Assembly: GCF_021390675.1 (NCBI RefSeq)
Contig: NZ_JAJEJV010000004.1
Location: 248,001-312,000, forward strand
Origin: Dyella sp. 2HG41-7
GTDB taxonomy: Bacteria > Pseudomonadota > Gammaproteobacteria > Xanthomonadales > Rhodanobacteraceae
DNA length: 64,000 nt
Direction of reading: 5' to 3'
In this document: positions 35,560-45,138 of the stretch, piece by piece
How the letters are laid out: each line of letters starts with the position of its first letter
Numbering within the stretch: the stretch's first letter is position 1
Translations under genes and position numbers: made by a program
The notes under the pieces: generated by a model
What the model was told of the DNA's origin: nothing
The model's database searches: none
Seen by the model: only the letters and a program-made list of their open reading frames with translations

Positions 35560-36688
35560 ATCAACCCCCTTCGACGCGGCGCGGCAGGCGCGACGCGTCA
35601 CCGAACAGGCGGTGACCTGGTACATCGAGAACCAGGAACCGCTCAGCGAACGCCAGCGCTTGGCGTTTTTGGCATGGCTGCGCGCCTCGCCCCTGCATGT
35701 GGCCGAATATTTCGCCATCGTGCGCATGCACGGCGATATGAAAGCCGCCGCCGCGCTCGAAAAGCTTACGGCGACGGAACTGGTCGATAACGCGGTGCGC
35801 GAAAACCCCGTCGTGCTGTTTCCACTGGTGGGCAATGTGATGCCTCCGCAGCACGCGCCGGTTGCGCGCGGCGCCCGCACGCGACGCGCGCTCGCCGGCA
35901 TGCTCGCCGCCGTGGCCGCCGTCGCCGTCGTGTGGTTGGGTGTAACGCAATGGCGCCCATTGCACGCGCCCGCCGATTTGCGCTTTGCACAGAGTTATAG
36001 CGACGACACCAACACCGTGCATTCGTTGAAACTCGTCGACGGCACCCTGGTTCAACTGGATCGCAACAGCGCCATCGACGTGCATTTCGACGAACACTAT
36101 CGCCGCATCGAAGTCGTGCGCGGCCATGCCCTGTTCGACGTCGGCAAGGACGCGGCGCGGCCGATGCTGGTAAACGTCGGCGGTCATATGCTGCAAGACA
36201 TCGGCACGGTTTTCGACGTACGACGCGATGCCAGCGGCGATACGCTCACCGTGATCAGCGGTCGCGTGCGTGTCTTAAACGTACCGAAGGCGTCGACCAA
36301 AACCTGGGACCCCGCGTCGCTCGGCAGCCCTGCGGTCGCCGATCTTACGGCCGGACAACAGATTCAGTTGGATACGGCGAGCGCCAGCGACGTGCGCCCT
36401 GCGCAAATTGCGCAGACCACCGCATGGCTGCCGGCCGAGATTCGCTTCCAGCACGAAACCATCGGCGATGTGGCGCGCCGTTTCAACGCGTATACCAGCA
36501 AGCCGCTGGTGATCGAAAACGAACACCTCGCCGATCAACGCATCAGCGGCGTGTTCCATGCGAACAATCCGCAAGCGTTCGTCGCGTATCTGTCGACTTT
36601 GCCGGATGTGCGCATCATCGACGACGCCGATCGCATCCGCGTGGTGGCGGCTTTGCATCAAACCGAAACCAAATCCGGGCACTTGTAA
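35552..36688 (+). CDS. FecR-family anti-sigma/sigma regulator
   Basis: A 378-aa single-pass membrane protein. The N-terminal cytoplasmic FecR_N region (QAVTWYIENQEPLSERQR, FLAWLRASPLHVAEYF) binds the sigma factor. One TM helix lies at about 110-130 (ALAGMLAAVAAVAVVWLGV). The periplasmic FecR domain contains LVDGTLVQLDRNSAIDVHF, VVRGHALFDVGKD and LTVISGRVRVL. A C-terminal secretin/TonB-short-N-like domain (IGDVARRFNAYTSKPLVIEN) contacts the receptor STN domain. It is translationally coupled to the sigma gene. Confidence 0.92.
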   Translation: MSESTPFDAARQARRVTEQAVTWYIENQEPLSERQRLAFLAWLRASPLHVAEYFAIVRMHGDMKAAAALEKLTATELVDNAVRENPVVLFPLVGNVMPPQHAPVARGARTRRALAGMLAAVAAVAVVWLGVTQWRPLHAPADLRFAQSYSDDTNTVHSLKLVDGTLVQLDRNSAIDVHFDEHYRRIEVVRGHALFDVGKDAARPMLVNVGGHMLQDIGTVFDVRRDASGDTLTVISGRVRVLNVPKASTKTWDPASLGSPAVADLTAGQQIQLDTASASDVRPAQIAQTTAWLPAEIRFQHETIGDVARRFNAYTSKPLVIENEHLADQRISGVFHANNPQAFVAYLSTLPDVRIIDDADRIRVVAALHQTETKSGHL

Positions 36689-36816
36689 GAAAAAATTCAC
36701 CGAACTAGCGGTACCCGATTGCGCTGCGGGGGACTCTTGAAAGGTATAGGCAGGCGAGAAACGCGCGATGCGCCGATCGCCTGCGGCACGACAACCCTCT
36801 CAAGGTCGCCTCCACC

Positions 36817-39618
36817 ATGCGTAATCGCTTAGCTCTTCATATCGCCCTTGTTCTTGGCACCACCGCGCCGTTGACGGCGTTCGCACAAGCTCCCGCGCCC
36901 GCGCCGCACACCCTGGCCATCGCACCGATGCCGCTCGCCAAGGCGTTGGAAAATTTCTCGCATGAAGCCGGGCTGCAGATCGTTTACGGTTCCGACATTC
37001 CCGACAGCATTCGTAGCCCCGGCGCCGACGCGGGTTTGCCGCCGGAGCAGCAGTTGCGTCAGCTGTTGACGGGCACGGGTCTAACGTATCGTTTCGTAAC
37101 GCCGAACACGGTGACGATCGTCCCGGGAAACGTGGCAACCAATGCGGGCAATCCGGCCTCCGCTGCGGTAGCGACGGCCGGTAGCGCAGGTTCCGATCCA
37201 CAAAGCAACGCCAACACGCCGTCCAGCAAAAGCATCAAAGATCTCGACAGCGTCGTGGTCACGGCGCGCTCCGGTGTGGATGTGCGCACGCGCGCGCAAA
37301 CGAGCTACTCGATCACCACCATCGATGAAGACCGTCTGCGCATGCAGAATCCCACCAGCGTGACCGAAGCGGTGAAATCCGTGCCGGGCTTCTGGGTGGA
37401 ATCGTCCGGCGGCGAAGCCAGCGGCAATATTCGTGCGCGCGGTATTCCGGTCGACGGTTTCGGTTCGGTGCAACTGCTGGAAGACGGCATTCCGGTGCAG
37501 CACGATCCGGCGCTGGGTTATTTGAATGCCGACCAGGCGTTTCGTCTGGACGAAACGATCGATCGCGTGGAAGTGGTGCGCGGCGGTCCGTCGTCGATCT
37601 TCTATTCCAACGCGCCGGCCGGCGCGATCAACTTTATTCCGCGTCAGGTCGGCGATTCGGCTGAAGGTTTGATCAAGTACACCGCCGGCAATTACGGCCT
37701 CGGCCGCATGGATTTCTGGTTCGGCGCGCCGCTCGGCGACGGCTGGAAATTCAGTACTGGTGGCTTCTTTCGCGTCGATCACAATATTCGCGATCCCGGT
37801 TACAACGGCGACAACGGCGGGCAATTGCGCGCCACCTTGTCCAAGCAATTCGATAACGGCGATGTCAGCATCGATGTGAAGCGACTGGACGATCGCGTGT
37901 ATTTCGATCTGGGCATCCCGATGTACCGCAACACCAGCGGCGATCTGGTGTCCGTGCCCGGTTTCAACGGCAACTACGGCACCGTGGCCGGTCCCGAAAC
38001 CGAGCATATGCAGCTGCAGCAGGGCAACGGCAGCTACTACAACTTCGACAACTCGCTCGGCACGGATGTGCAGCGCACGCAGCTCACGGTGAAGTTCGAC
38101 TACAACCTGTGGGACGACTGGAAGCTGGCGGAAGACCTGCGTTATAGCGACACCAATACGCAACGCAACGGTGTGTATCCGAATGCGATCGAAACGTCAT
38201 CGGCGTTTTACGCATCCGCGGCGTCGCGACTGAAGCAGTACTACCCGGGCGCCGCCGGCATGCAGTTGTACTACGCGGATTCGGGCGCGGCGTTCAACAA
38301 CACCAGCCAGAACGGCAACGGTCTGGTGATACTCGGCGGCCTGCGCGGCATCACGATGCCGATGGACGAACTGACGTCGAACACGCGCCTGATGCGCAAG
38401 TTCGAATTCGGCGATCAGACACACGACGTGACGCTGGGCTATTACCACGCGCACTTCAATCAAAGCTTCGACCGCTTCTCGTCCACCGTGCTGTTGGATA
38501 CGGAAAACAACGCCAAGTTGCTGAACCTTGAAGCGGTAAACGCAGCCGGTCAGCCGATCGGCGCGCTCACCGATGACGGCATCTACAACAACGGTTACGA
38601 GTGGGCGCATGCGCACGGTACGTCCGACACCGATGCGTTCTACTTCTCCGACGAATGGCAGGCGACCGACAAACTGCGCATCGACGGCGGCGCGCGTTGG
38701 GAACGCGTGGAAACGCGCGGTTGGACCGAATTGTCCACCACGGCGAATCTGGGTACGCCGTGGAGCTCGGGCATCCTTACCGGCAACGGGCAGTACGCCA
38801 GCTACGATCACGCCTTCCACAAACTGGGCTGGACGCTCGGCGCGAATTATCAGTTCACCGATCACCAAGGCGTGTTCGCGCGCTATACCTCCACCTTCCG
38901 CCTGCCGAACCTGAGCACGTACATCACCTCGCCGACCGCCGTGCCGGTAACGCAGACGATGATCCTGCCGGAAATTGGCTATAAGTTCGCCAATCGCTAC
39001 ATCGAAGCGTACGAGACGTTGTTTTACACGCGATACAACAACGTCGGTTTCAGCAACTACGTGTTCAATCCCAACACCGGCGCATCGACCGCGGAAACGG
39101 GTTACGCAGACACCGAAACCTACGGTTTGGAACTGGAAGGCACGATCTTTCCGTCCAAACTGTTCGACGTGCAATACAGCGCCACGCTGCAAGATCCACG
39201 CTACAAAGGCCTGCGCTACACCACCATCACGGCGGGCGAGCCGGTGCTGCTCGACTACGACGACAACCAGCTGATACGCGTGCCGAGAAAGAGTCTGCGC
39301 ATCGTGCCGGGCTTTAACTTGCTCGACAACAAGCTGCGATTGCAGATGAGTTACGAATACGAAGGCAAGCGTTATTCCGACACCGCCAACTCGGTCGAAT
39401 TGCCGCAGTACCACACCATCAACTTCAGCGCGCGCTATCAAGTGACGCCGGATCTTTCGTTGTTCCTGTATGCGGACAATCTCAACAACTCGCTGGGTCT
39501 GACCGAAGGCAATCCGCGTTCGGGCGAATTGAAGAGCAGCGATGCCGGCGCGACGGTGTTTATCGCGCGTCCATTGCTGGGTCGTTCGTTCCGCGCGTCG
39601 GTGATGTATCGGTTTTGA
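36817..39618 (+). CDS. FecA-type TonB-dependent receptor with STN signalling domain
   Basis: A 933-aa outer-membrane transducer. The signal peptide ends near TAFAQA. An STN domain spans about 32-105 (MPLAKALENFSHEAGLQIVY). The TonB box region is LDSVVVTARS, the plug (TSVTEAVKSVPGFWVESSGG, IRARGIPVDGFGSVQLLEDG, VEVVRGGPSSIFYSNAPAGA) follows, then a 22-strand barrel ending RSFRASVMYRF with terminal Phe. The STN domain matches the sigma/FecR genes upstream (129-bp gap, containing a CAGGCGA/TCGCCTG hairpin). The ligand may be a siderophore or another scarce nutrient; the downstream PHP phosphoesterase could point to a phosphorylated ligand, which is inference. Confidence 0.92.
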   Translation: MRNRLALHIALVLGTTAPLTAFAQAPAPAPHTLAIAPMPLAKALENFSHEAGLQIVYGSDIPDSIRSPGADAGLPPEQQLRQLLTGTGLTYRFVTPNTVTIVPGNVATNAGNPASAAVATAGSAGSDPQSNANTPSSKSIKDLDSVVVTARSGVDVRTRAQTSYSITTIDEDRLRMQNPTSVTEAVKSVPGFWVESSGGEASGNIRARGIPVDGFGSVQLLEDGIPVQHDPALGYLNADQAFRLDETIDRVEVVRGGPSSIFYSNAPAGAINFIPRQVGDSAEGLIKYTAGNYGLGRMDFWFGAPLGDGWKFSTGGFFRVDHNIRDPGYNGDNGGQLRATLSKQFDNGDVSIDVKRLDDRVYFDLGIPMYRNTSGDLVSVPGFNGNYGTVAGPETEHMQLQQGNGSYYNFDNSLGTDVQRTQLTVKFDYNLWDDWKLAEDLRYSDTNTQRNGVYPNAIETSSAFYASAASRLKQYYPGAAGMQLYYADSGAAFNNTSQNGNGLVILGGLRGITMPMDELTSNTRLMRKFEFGDQTHDVTLGYYHAHFNQSFDRFSSTVLLDTENNAKLLNLEAVNAAGQPIGALTDDGIYNNGYEWAHAHGTSDTDAFYFSDEWQATDKLRIDGGARWERVETRGWTELSTTANLGTPWSSGILTGNGQYASYDHAFHKLGWTLGANYQFTDHQGVFARYTSTFRLPNLSTYITSPTAVPVTQTMILPEIGYKFANRYIEAYETLFYTRYNNVGFSNYVFNPNTGASTAETGYADTETYGLELEGTIFPSKLFDVQYSATLQDPRYKGLRYTTITAGEPVLLDYDDNQLIRVPRKSLRIVPGFNLLDNKLRLQMSYEYEGKRYSDTANSVELPQYHTINFSARYQVTPDLSLFLYADNLNNSLGLTEGNPRSGELKSSDAGATVFIARPLLGRSFRASVMYRF

Positions 39619-39759
39619 CCGACGAATCAGTTGTCTCCCCAGGAGGTGTTTTGGCCAGGGATGGCCGCGCTTTCCCGAGCACTCGGCTTACGTATTCGCA
39701 CGGCAAGGTCGACTTATTACCGCAACGCTGCCCTCAAAAGGGCGCGTGAGTTCATCGCC

Positions 39760-41307
39760 ATGAAAGCATCGCTTCCAGTCAGCACGATTCCCCTTTTGGC
39801 CTTGATGGTTCTGCTGTTATGCCTCGCTGCCTTCGTGCATGCGAGCGACAACGCGCCCGATCTGGTGCTGAAGGGCGAGATCCACGGCAACGACAACCAA
39901 ACCTACCGCACCGTACCGTTTACGGTGCCGGCGAACGTCACGCGCATCACCGTGCAATTCGAGTACGACGGACGCGATCAGCGCACCACCATCGATCTGG
40001 GCATCCTCGGTCCGGACGGTTTTCACGGACAAGACGGCTTTCGCGGATGGACCGGCGGCAGCAAAAAACTTTTCACGATCAGCGCCACCGACGCGACGCC
40101 GTCGTTTCTACCCGGGCCGATTCGCGCCGGGCGCTGGGCGTTGTTGCTTGGCATTCCCAATATCCGACCCGCGGTCAGCGCCACTTACACCGCAAAAGTC
40201 TGGTTTGGGCATCCAGGCGATCCCGCCTGGTTGCCCGAGGTGTTGAATCCGCCGTTGCGGCAAGGCGCGGCGTGGTATCGCGGCGATCTGCATATGCACG
40301 GCGCGCATAGCGACGGCAGTTGCGAGAACCAAAGCGGCGCTCAGCGCGTGCCGTGTCCGTTGTTCCTCACCGTCGACGCAGCGGTGCAACGCGGGCTCGA
40401 TTTCATCGCGTTGAGCGATCACAACACCGTTTCGCAAATGAACGACATGCGCGAATTGCAGCCGTACTTCGATCGCCTGCTGCTCATACCGGCGCGCGAG
40501 ATCACCACGTTTACGGGGCACGCGAATCTGTTCGGCACCGACGATCCGGTGGATTTTCGTGTTGGCAGCGCAGATGTCCCAAGCTGGAATGCGCTATTGC
40601 AGAACGTCGCCACGTTGCACGGCTTGATATCCATCAATCATCCCGTTCGTCCCGACGACGAAACCTGCATGGGCTGCGGTTCGAAACCGGCGCAACCGGT
40701 CGATTGGCATCTCGTGCAAGCGATCGAAGCGGTAAACGGCATGGATGCGATGCTCCCCGATTCGGGCATTCCGTTCTGGCAGCATCTGCTCGATCAGGGT
40801 TATCGCCTCACCGCGGTCGGCGGTAGCGACAATCACAACGCCAAGCAGTCCCTTACGCTGCCCGGCGGCGGTTTGATCGGCACGCCTACTACGGTAGTGC
40901 ACGCAAATGAACTGTCGATGCCGGCGATTCTTGCCGGCATTCGCGCGGGGCATGTGTTTATCGACACGCAAGGCACGCGCGATCGACTGCTTAATCTCAC
41001 CGCGCAAGTCGGACATCAAACGGCCGAAATGGGCGATGCGATAACCGCCAACGCCGGCGAAAGCGTCCGCTTTACCGTAACTGCCACGGCGCCGCAGGAC
41101 TCTCGCGTCGAAATCCTGCTGGACGGCAAGACGTGGCAGCCGAAGATCGAGCCGGTCGTGCATGGTTCGCTGAACCAGTCGTTCGATTGGCCCAGCGACG
41201 ACAAACGCCACTGGATACGCGCCAATGTGCGCGGCGCCAATGGGGAGCTGTTGCTGGTGGGCAATCCGATCTACATCAACGCCGACATATCCGCCTCAAA
41301 CGGGTAA
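39760..41307 (+). CDS. Exported CehA/McbA-type PHP metallohydrolase
   Basis: A 515-aa metallohydrolase. The signal peptide is MKASLPVSTIP...LCLAAFVHA; an earlier in-frame ATG (39661) sits 14 bases after AGGAGG and would lengthen the N-region, so the start is uncertain. An N-terminal beta-sandwich (to ~170) precedes a PHP domain with metal ligands in YRGDLHMHGAHSDGS, ALSDHNT, PAREITT, SINHPVRPDDETCMGCG and GGSDNHN. Family members act as phosphoesterases or related hydrolases. It follows the TonB receptor by 141 bp on the same strand and may process its ligand. Confidence 0.82.
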   Translation: MKASLPVSTIPLLALMVLLLCLAAFVHASDNAPDLVLKGEIHGNDNQTYRTVPFTVPANVTRITVQFEYDGRDQRTTIDLGILGPDGFHGQDGFRGWTGGSKKLFTISATDATPSFLPGPIRAGRWALLLGIPNIRPAVSATYTAKVWFGHPGDPAWLPEVLNPPLRQGAAWYRGDLHMHGAHSDGSCENQSGAQRVPCPLFLTVDAAVQRGLDFIALSDHNTVSQMNDMRELQPYFDRLLLIPAREITTFTGHANLFGTDDPVDFRVGSADVPSWNALLQNVATLHGLISINHPVRPDDETCMGCGSKPAQPVDWHLVQAIEAVNGMDAMLPDSGIPFWQHLLDQGYRLTAVGGSDNHNAKQSLTLPGGGLIGTPTTVVHANELSMPAILAGIRAGHVFIDTQGTRDRLLNLTAQVGHQTAEMGDAITANAGESVRFTVTATAPQDSRVEILLDGKTWQPKIEPVVHGSLNQSFDWPSDDKRHWIRANVRGANGELLLVGNPIYINADISASNG

Positions 41308-41488
41308 CCCCGGCCGAAACGCCCCCCGTGCGGCTGACCCGTCAGGCGCACATCTGACGCATCGCGCGTAGGCCTAGGGCCCTCTAGCGCCCCTCACGAC
41401 GCACTGTTAAACCCTTGTCACGGTTTGGCAGGAGTTTTGCTTCGGTCCCAATACGTGGGCTTTGCCCTCCCGTATAGGACCTCCGTTC

Positions 41489-43666
41489 GTGTTCGCCAGG
41501 CGCCTTCCGCAAAACCTATGGTCGCTGCTAGCCGCCGTCCTCGTGACGGGCGGGCTGGCGGTGTACGCCCTGGGTTTGGCGCGCGCGAACCAAAGTCCGG
41601 TCGCGTTGTGGCTGTCCAACGGCGCCTTGATCGGTTGGCTGGTACGCAAGCCGCTTTCGCAGACGTGGTCGTTCCTGCTGGCCGGATTTATCGGCACGCT
41701 GGCCGCCAAGCTCTATCTGGGCGATCCGGCGATGACGTCGGTGGCGATCTGTTTGTGCAATGCCGCTGAAACGCTGATGGTCGGCGCCTATATTCGCCAT
41801 CGCTTTCCGCAGATCACCGAGCGGACACGGTTTCTTGATCTCGCCCGCGTGGGTGTGATCGGCGCATTGGTCGCCGCCGCGGTGTGCGCGCCGGTAACGG
41901 TGACGATTCTGCACTTGTGGTCGTCGCCGGATCTGGGCATTCGCATCAATACGCTGATCCGCGCGCACTTCGTGGGCATGGTGATCGCCGGCAGCACGTC
42001 GCTGGTGATGGTCACGCGTCAATGGAGCCGCGTGGAGAAAGGCAAGATCCTTATCCTGATACGCGATCTGCTCCTGCTCACCGCCATCACCGTGGGCGTG
42101 TTTCTGGAATCGCATATCCCGATGGCGTTCATGATCTACCCGCCGCTGTTGCTGCTGGTGTTCCGCCATCGGTTCGTGGGCATGGTGATCGGTATGGCGA
42201 TCATCGCCCTGGTCATCACCATCGTCACCACGTTGAACATCGGTCCGTTCAACCTCGTTGCGGGCGTTACGCCAGCGTTGCGCGTGGTGATGGCGCAGGT
42301 GTTTATCGGCGTATCGTGCTTTGTCGCGTTGCCGGTCGCGTTGGCGCTGTCCGAGCAGGATCGCCTGCAACACCGCATGCGCGAGAGCGAGCTGCGCTAT
42401 CGCCTGCTGGCCGAACACACCGGCGATCTGGTGATGCGCATCCGCTTCAACGGCGATCGCATGTATGTGTCGCCGTCGATCAAGGATTTGCTCGGCTGGG
42501 AGGTGGAGGATTTCCTCAAGCCGCGCCCCGATCTGATCCATCCCGAGGATCGCGAGCGCGTCGCCGCCGATGTGGCGAGGCTGCGCAGCGAGGGCGGCAC
42601 CATCACGTCCACCTATCGTCTGCAGCATAAAAACGGTCAGTACGTGTGGATCGAAGCGTTCGCGCGTCTGGTGCAGAGCCCGGACAACGACAGCACGATG
42701 GACATCATCTACACCGGTCGCGACGTGTCTCGGCGCGTGCGCGTCGAGCAGGCGCTGCTCGAAAGCCAGGTGCAACTGCGCACGATTACCGACAATATTC
42801 CGGCCGTGATCGCGCGCGTGGACATGTCGCAGCGCTATACCTATATCAACCGCTTCGTCGAACAGGTTTCCGACGATACGCCCGCGCAGATCATTGGCAA
42901 AACGGTGCGCGAAGTGCGCGGCGAAGCGTTGTATGAGCGACTGAAAGGCCCGCTGGCGCGCGCGTACGCGGGCGAATCGGTGATGTTCGAATACGAAGCG
43001 CCGCATCAGGGCAAGTTCCTGCATTTCCAGGCGCACTACGTGCCGGATCGGGACGCCGACGGCGCGATTCGCGGCGTCTACGTGCTCACCACCGAAATCA
43101 CGCACATCAAGAATGTCGAGCGCGAATTGCTGCGGCTGGCGCATCAGGATTCGCTGACGGGTCTGGCCAACCGGCGCTTCTTCAGCGAACGCGTATCGGC
43201 CACGCTCAAACAAGCGCAGCGGCGCAAAACGCCGGTGCTGTTGGCGCTGGCGGATATCGACAATTTCAAGTCGATCAACGATACCTACGGTCACGCTATC
43301 GGCGACGCGGTGTTGTCGGAAGTCGGTCGCTGCCTGCAACGGTTGGTGCGCGAGGGCGAAGTGGTCGCGCGCATCGGCGGCGATGAATTCGTGGTGTTGT
43401 GCGACGACATGGACAACTTGCAACAAGCCCGAGCCTTCATCCACTCGTTGTGGGAACGGCTGCATATGACGGTGCAGGTGGGCGATACCAGCGTCAACGT
43501 CAAAATGAGCATCGGCGCAGCGATCTGCAAAGACGAAATATCGGCCGACGCCATGATGAAGCTCGCCGACGATGCGATGTACATGGCAAAGGAAGCGGGC
43601 AGGGATACCTATCGCGTACTGCTTCGCGGCGTGGGCGACAGCGAAGAAGCAAAGGTCACTGCCTAG
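41489..43666 (+). CDS. MASE1-PAS-PAS-GGDEF diguanylate cyclase
   Basis: A 725-aa inner-membrane protein. The GTG start follows ATAGGACCTCCGTTC; a TTG nine codons earlier is less likely. The N-terminal ~290 residues form a MASE1 multi-helix sensor (LWLSNGALIGWLVRKPLS, FLLAGFIGTLAAKLYLGD). Two PAS domains follow (YRLLAEHTGDLVMRIRFNG; LRTITDNIPAVIARVDMSQR), then an intact GGDEF (HQDSLTGLANRRFF, VVARIGGDEFVVL), so it should make c-di-GMP. The usual inhibitory-site motif R-x-x-D appears as R-E-G-E, so product inhibition may be weakened. It is monocistronic. Confidence 0.92.
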   Translation: MFARRLPQNLWSLLAAVLVTGGLAVYALGLARANQSPVALWLSNGALIGWLVRKPLSQTWSFLLAGFIGTLAAKLYLGDPAMTSVAICLCNAAETLMVGAYIRHRFPQITERTRFLDLARVGVIGALVAAAVCAPVTVTILHLWSSPDLGIRINTLIRAHFVGMVIAGSTSLVMVTRQWSRVEKGKILILIRDLLLLTAITVGVFLESHIPMAFMIYPPLLLLVFRHRFVGMVIGMAIIALVITIVTTLNIGPFNLVAGVTPALRVVMAQVFIGVSCFVALPVALALSEQDRLQHRMRESELRYRLLAEHTGDLVMRIRFNGDRMYVSPSIKDLLGWEVEDFLKPRPDLIHPEDRERVAADVARLRSEGGTITSTYRLQHKNGQYVWIEAFARLVQSPDNDSTMDIIYTGRDVSRRVRVEQALLESQVQLRTITDNIPAVIARVDMSQRYTYINRFVEQVSDDTPAQIIGKTVREVRGEALYERLKGPLARAYAGESVMFEYEAPHQGKFLHFQAHYVPDRDADGAIRGVYVLTTEITHIKNVERELLRLAHQDSLTGLANRRFFSERVSATLKQAQRRKTPVLLALADIDNFKSINDTYGHAIGDAVLSEVGRCLQRLVREGEVVARIGGDEFVVLCDDMDNLQQARAFIHSLWERLHMTVQVGDTSVNVKMSIGAAICKDEISADAMMKLADDAMYMAKEAGRDTYRVLLRGVGDSEEAKVTA

Positions 43667-44019
43667 CCGTTGACGGCCGCATCGCGCGGTCGAGCGCAAA
43701 TTCCGTAACTCATGCATGCAGCGCGTGTGCACGCGCTGTGACGAGCGAACGCACAGACTAGCGGCTGCACTGCCGCTTTATCTGGGGCTCAGCAAGATCG
43801 CGATGTTTTTCACCGGTCGTGCACCGCGCCGTGGCGTCGACGCGCGCACGATCCACTCCGACCGCCGAAACGGTCGAGAAGAGTCTGGACAGGTATCGCA
43901 TCGAAGTACACGTAAAGCACGAGATCGAGAGCACAGTAAAAAGCCGGTGGGTGAACCGGCCATCGCGCGCTGGATGGCCGGTTCGGACAGAGTGAAGCGG
44001 GTGCCGGCGAGGGTAGCAA
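43667..44019. other. Intergenic stretch after the cyclase gene
   Basis: No convincing protein gene. It contains a GCCGG/CCGGC-rich imperfect hairpin around 43940-43985 (AGCCGGTGGGTGAACCGGCC, then ATGGCCGGTT). It may be the upstream part of the RNA proposed at 44020. Confidence 0.35.
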
Positions 44020-44157
44020 GGCTTGGTAAGGACAATGAAGCGCGGGAACGACAACATCGTTGATATGTAAGTGGGCTGCAGGACCTATGGGAGCAACGAA
44101 GGTTGTGTTGTCTTACCAAGGAAGCCGAAAGAGGGCGCATATGGCGCCCTCTTTTTT
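44020..44157 (+). ncRNA. Candidate structured small RNA with intrinsic terminator
   Basis: GGCTTGGTAAGGACAA (44020-44035) is nearly complementary to TTGTCTTACCAAGGAAGCC (44108-44126), forming a long closing stem. Inside are two further hairpins (AACGA/TCGTT near 44046-44061; CAAC/GTTG near 44094-44105). A strong terminator follows directly. No protein frame of quality covers the area and the nearest upstream gene ends 350 bp away. GGA triplets occur several times (AAGGAC, CAGGAC, AAGGAA). No known RNA family was recognised. The promoter was not identified. Confidence 0.4.
44130..44157 (+). terminator. Rho-independent terminator
   Basis: AGAGGGCGC (44130-44138) pairs with GCGCCCTCT (44144-44152) and is followed by a run of T to 44157. 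Oriented for plus-strand transcription. Confidence 0.85.
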
Positions 44158-44250
44158 ATGCGTCGCGGACCCATCCATTTGCCAGGGTCGTGTGGACGCG
44201 CGATGACCTCTCCCTCCTCTACGTGTAGTAGGGGAGGGAGCGACATGGCG

Positions 44251-44871
44251 CTATGTTGCTCGGCGTCGCATACGCAAGTAAGTAAACGCTTGCGTCGCGC
44301 CCCACGGCGTCATGTGCGCATCGCGGCCGATCGCCATACGCTCGAAATCGTCCGCGAACCACGCATACAGCGCATCGGCGTCGTAGCGTGCGACATCCAG
44401 GCCGCTGCAACGCGTAGGGCCGTCGGCGGCGAAGGTCGCCAGAATCGCGACACCATCGGGCGCAAGGCTGCGACGGAGCGCCGCTACATAAGCCGCTCTC
44501 GCCAAGTCGTCCGTCAGAAAATGAAACACGGCGCGATCGTGCCATAGTGCGTACGTGCGTGCGGGTTCGAAGCGCGACACGTCGTTGACGATCCAGCGCA
44601 CCTGTTGCGCGTGCGCGCCCAAACGCGCTTGCGCTTGCGCCAGCGCGTGCGTGGAAATGTCGAGCACGGTGATATCCGCGTAACCCTGATTGAGCAGATG
44701 ATCGACCAGCGTGGACGCGCCGCCGCCGACATCGATCAAAGGTGCATCCAGCGGAAGCCGGCTGTCCGCGATAAACATCAACGATGTATCAGGGCGTGCC
44801 TGATACCAGCTCACCGTGTCGGCGGCCTTGTTTTGATAAACGTCGTCCCAGTGATGCTGGATATCGGCCAT
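44251..44871 (-). CDS. SAM-dependent class I methyltransferase
   Basis: A 206-aa cytosolic methyltransferase: HHWDDVYQNKAADTVSWYQ at the start, motif I LIDVGGGASTLVDHLL, motif II-like DITVLDISTHALAQAQARL, and DRAVFHFLTDDLARAAYV. The start MADIQHHWDDVY is chosen because family members begin there; the longer frame to 45015 has no support. The pattern fits TehB/thiopurine-like small methyltransferases; substrate unknown. A CTCCCTCC/GGGAGGGAG hairpin at about 44212-44240 may end its transcript. Confidence 0.85.
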   Translation of the reverse strand: MADIQHHWDDVYQNKAADTVSWYQARPDTSLMFIADSRLPLDAPLIDVGGGASTLVDHLLNQGYADITVLDISTHALAQAQARLGAHAQQVRWIVNDVSRFEPARTYALWHDRAVFHFLTDDLARAAYVAALRRSLAPDGVAILATFAADGPTRCSGLDVARYDADALYAWFADDFERMAIGRDAHMTPWGATQAFTYLRMRRRAT

Positions 44872-45138
44872 GTTTTTATCGCCCGAATGGCAGGTTTTCG
44901 GTTGGCGTATCGCCGTTATTGTCCTCTCGCGCCGAGGAATGCGCCAGACGACGTTCGCTTGAAGCATGCGTGGCGCAGATGACAACGCGATGAGGTTCAT
45001 GAACGTTGACTGCAACGCACATCGTTGCCGTGCGCGTGCATCGCAATTTTCACCGACGCCTAAGCGAATCGAAAGAACGAACGCCTATGGTCGATAGGTT
45101 AGCGAGGTTTCCTCGATGGAGGCCTCGGGAGTTGCATC

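Noticed and set aside
41528-43732. 734-codon frame antisense to the diguanylate cyclase
   Set aside because: His/Arg/Gln-rich without any domain; the plus-strand protein has clear MASE1, PAS and GGDEF motifs.
43758-44140. Several overlapping minus-strand frames of 70-120 codons
   Set aside because: No ribosome sites or protein-like composition; the region is better explained by the structured RNA and its plus-strand terminator.
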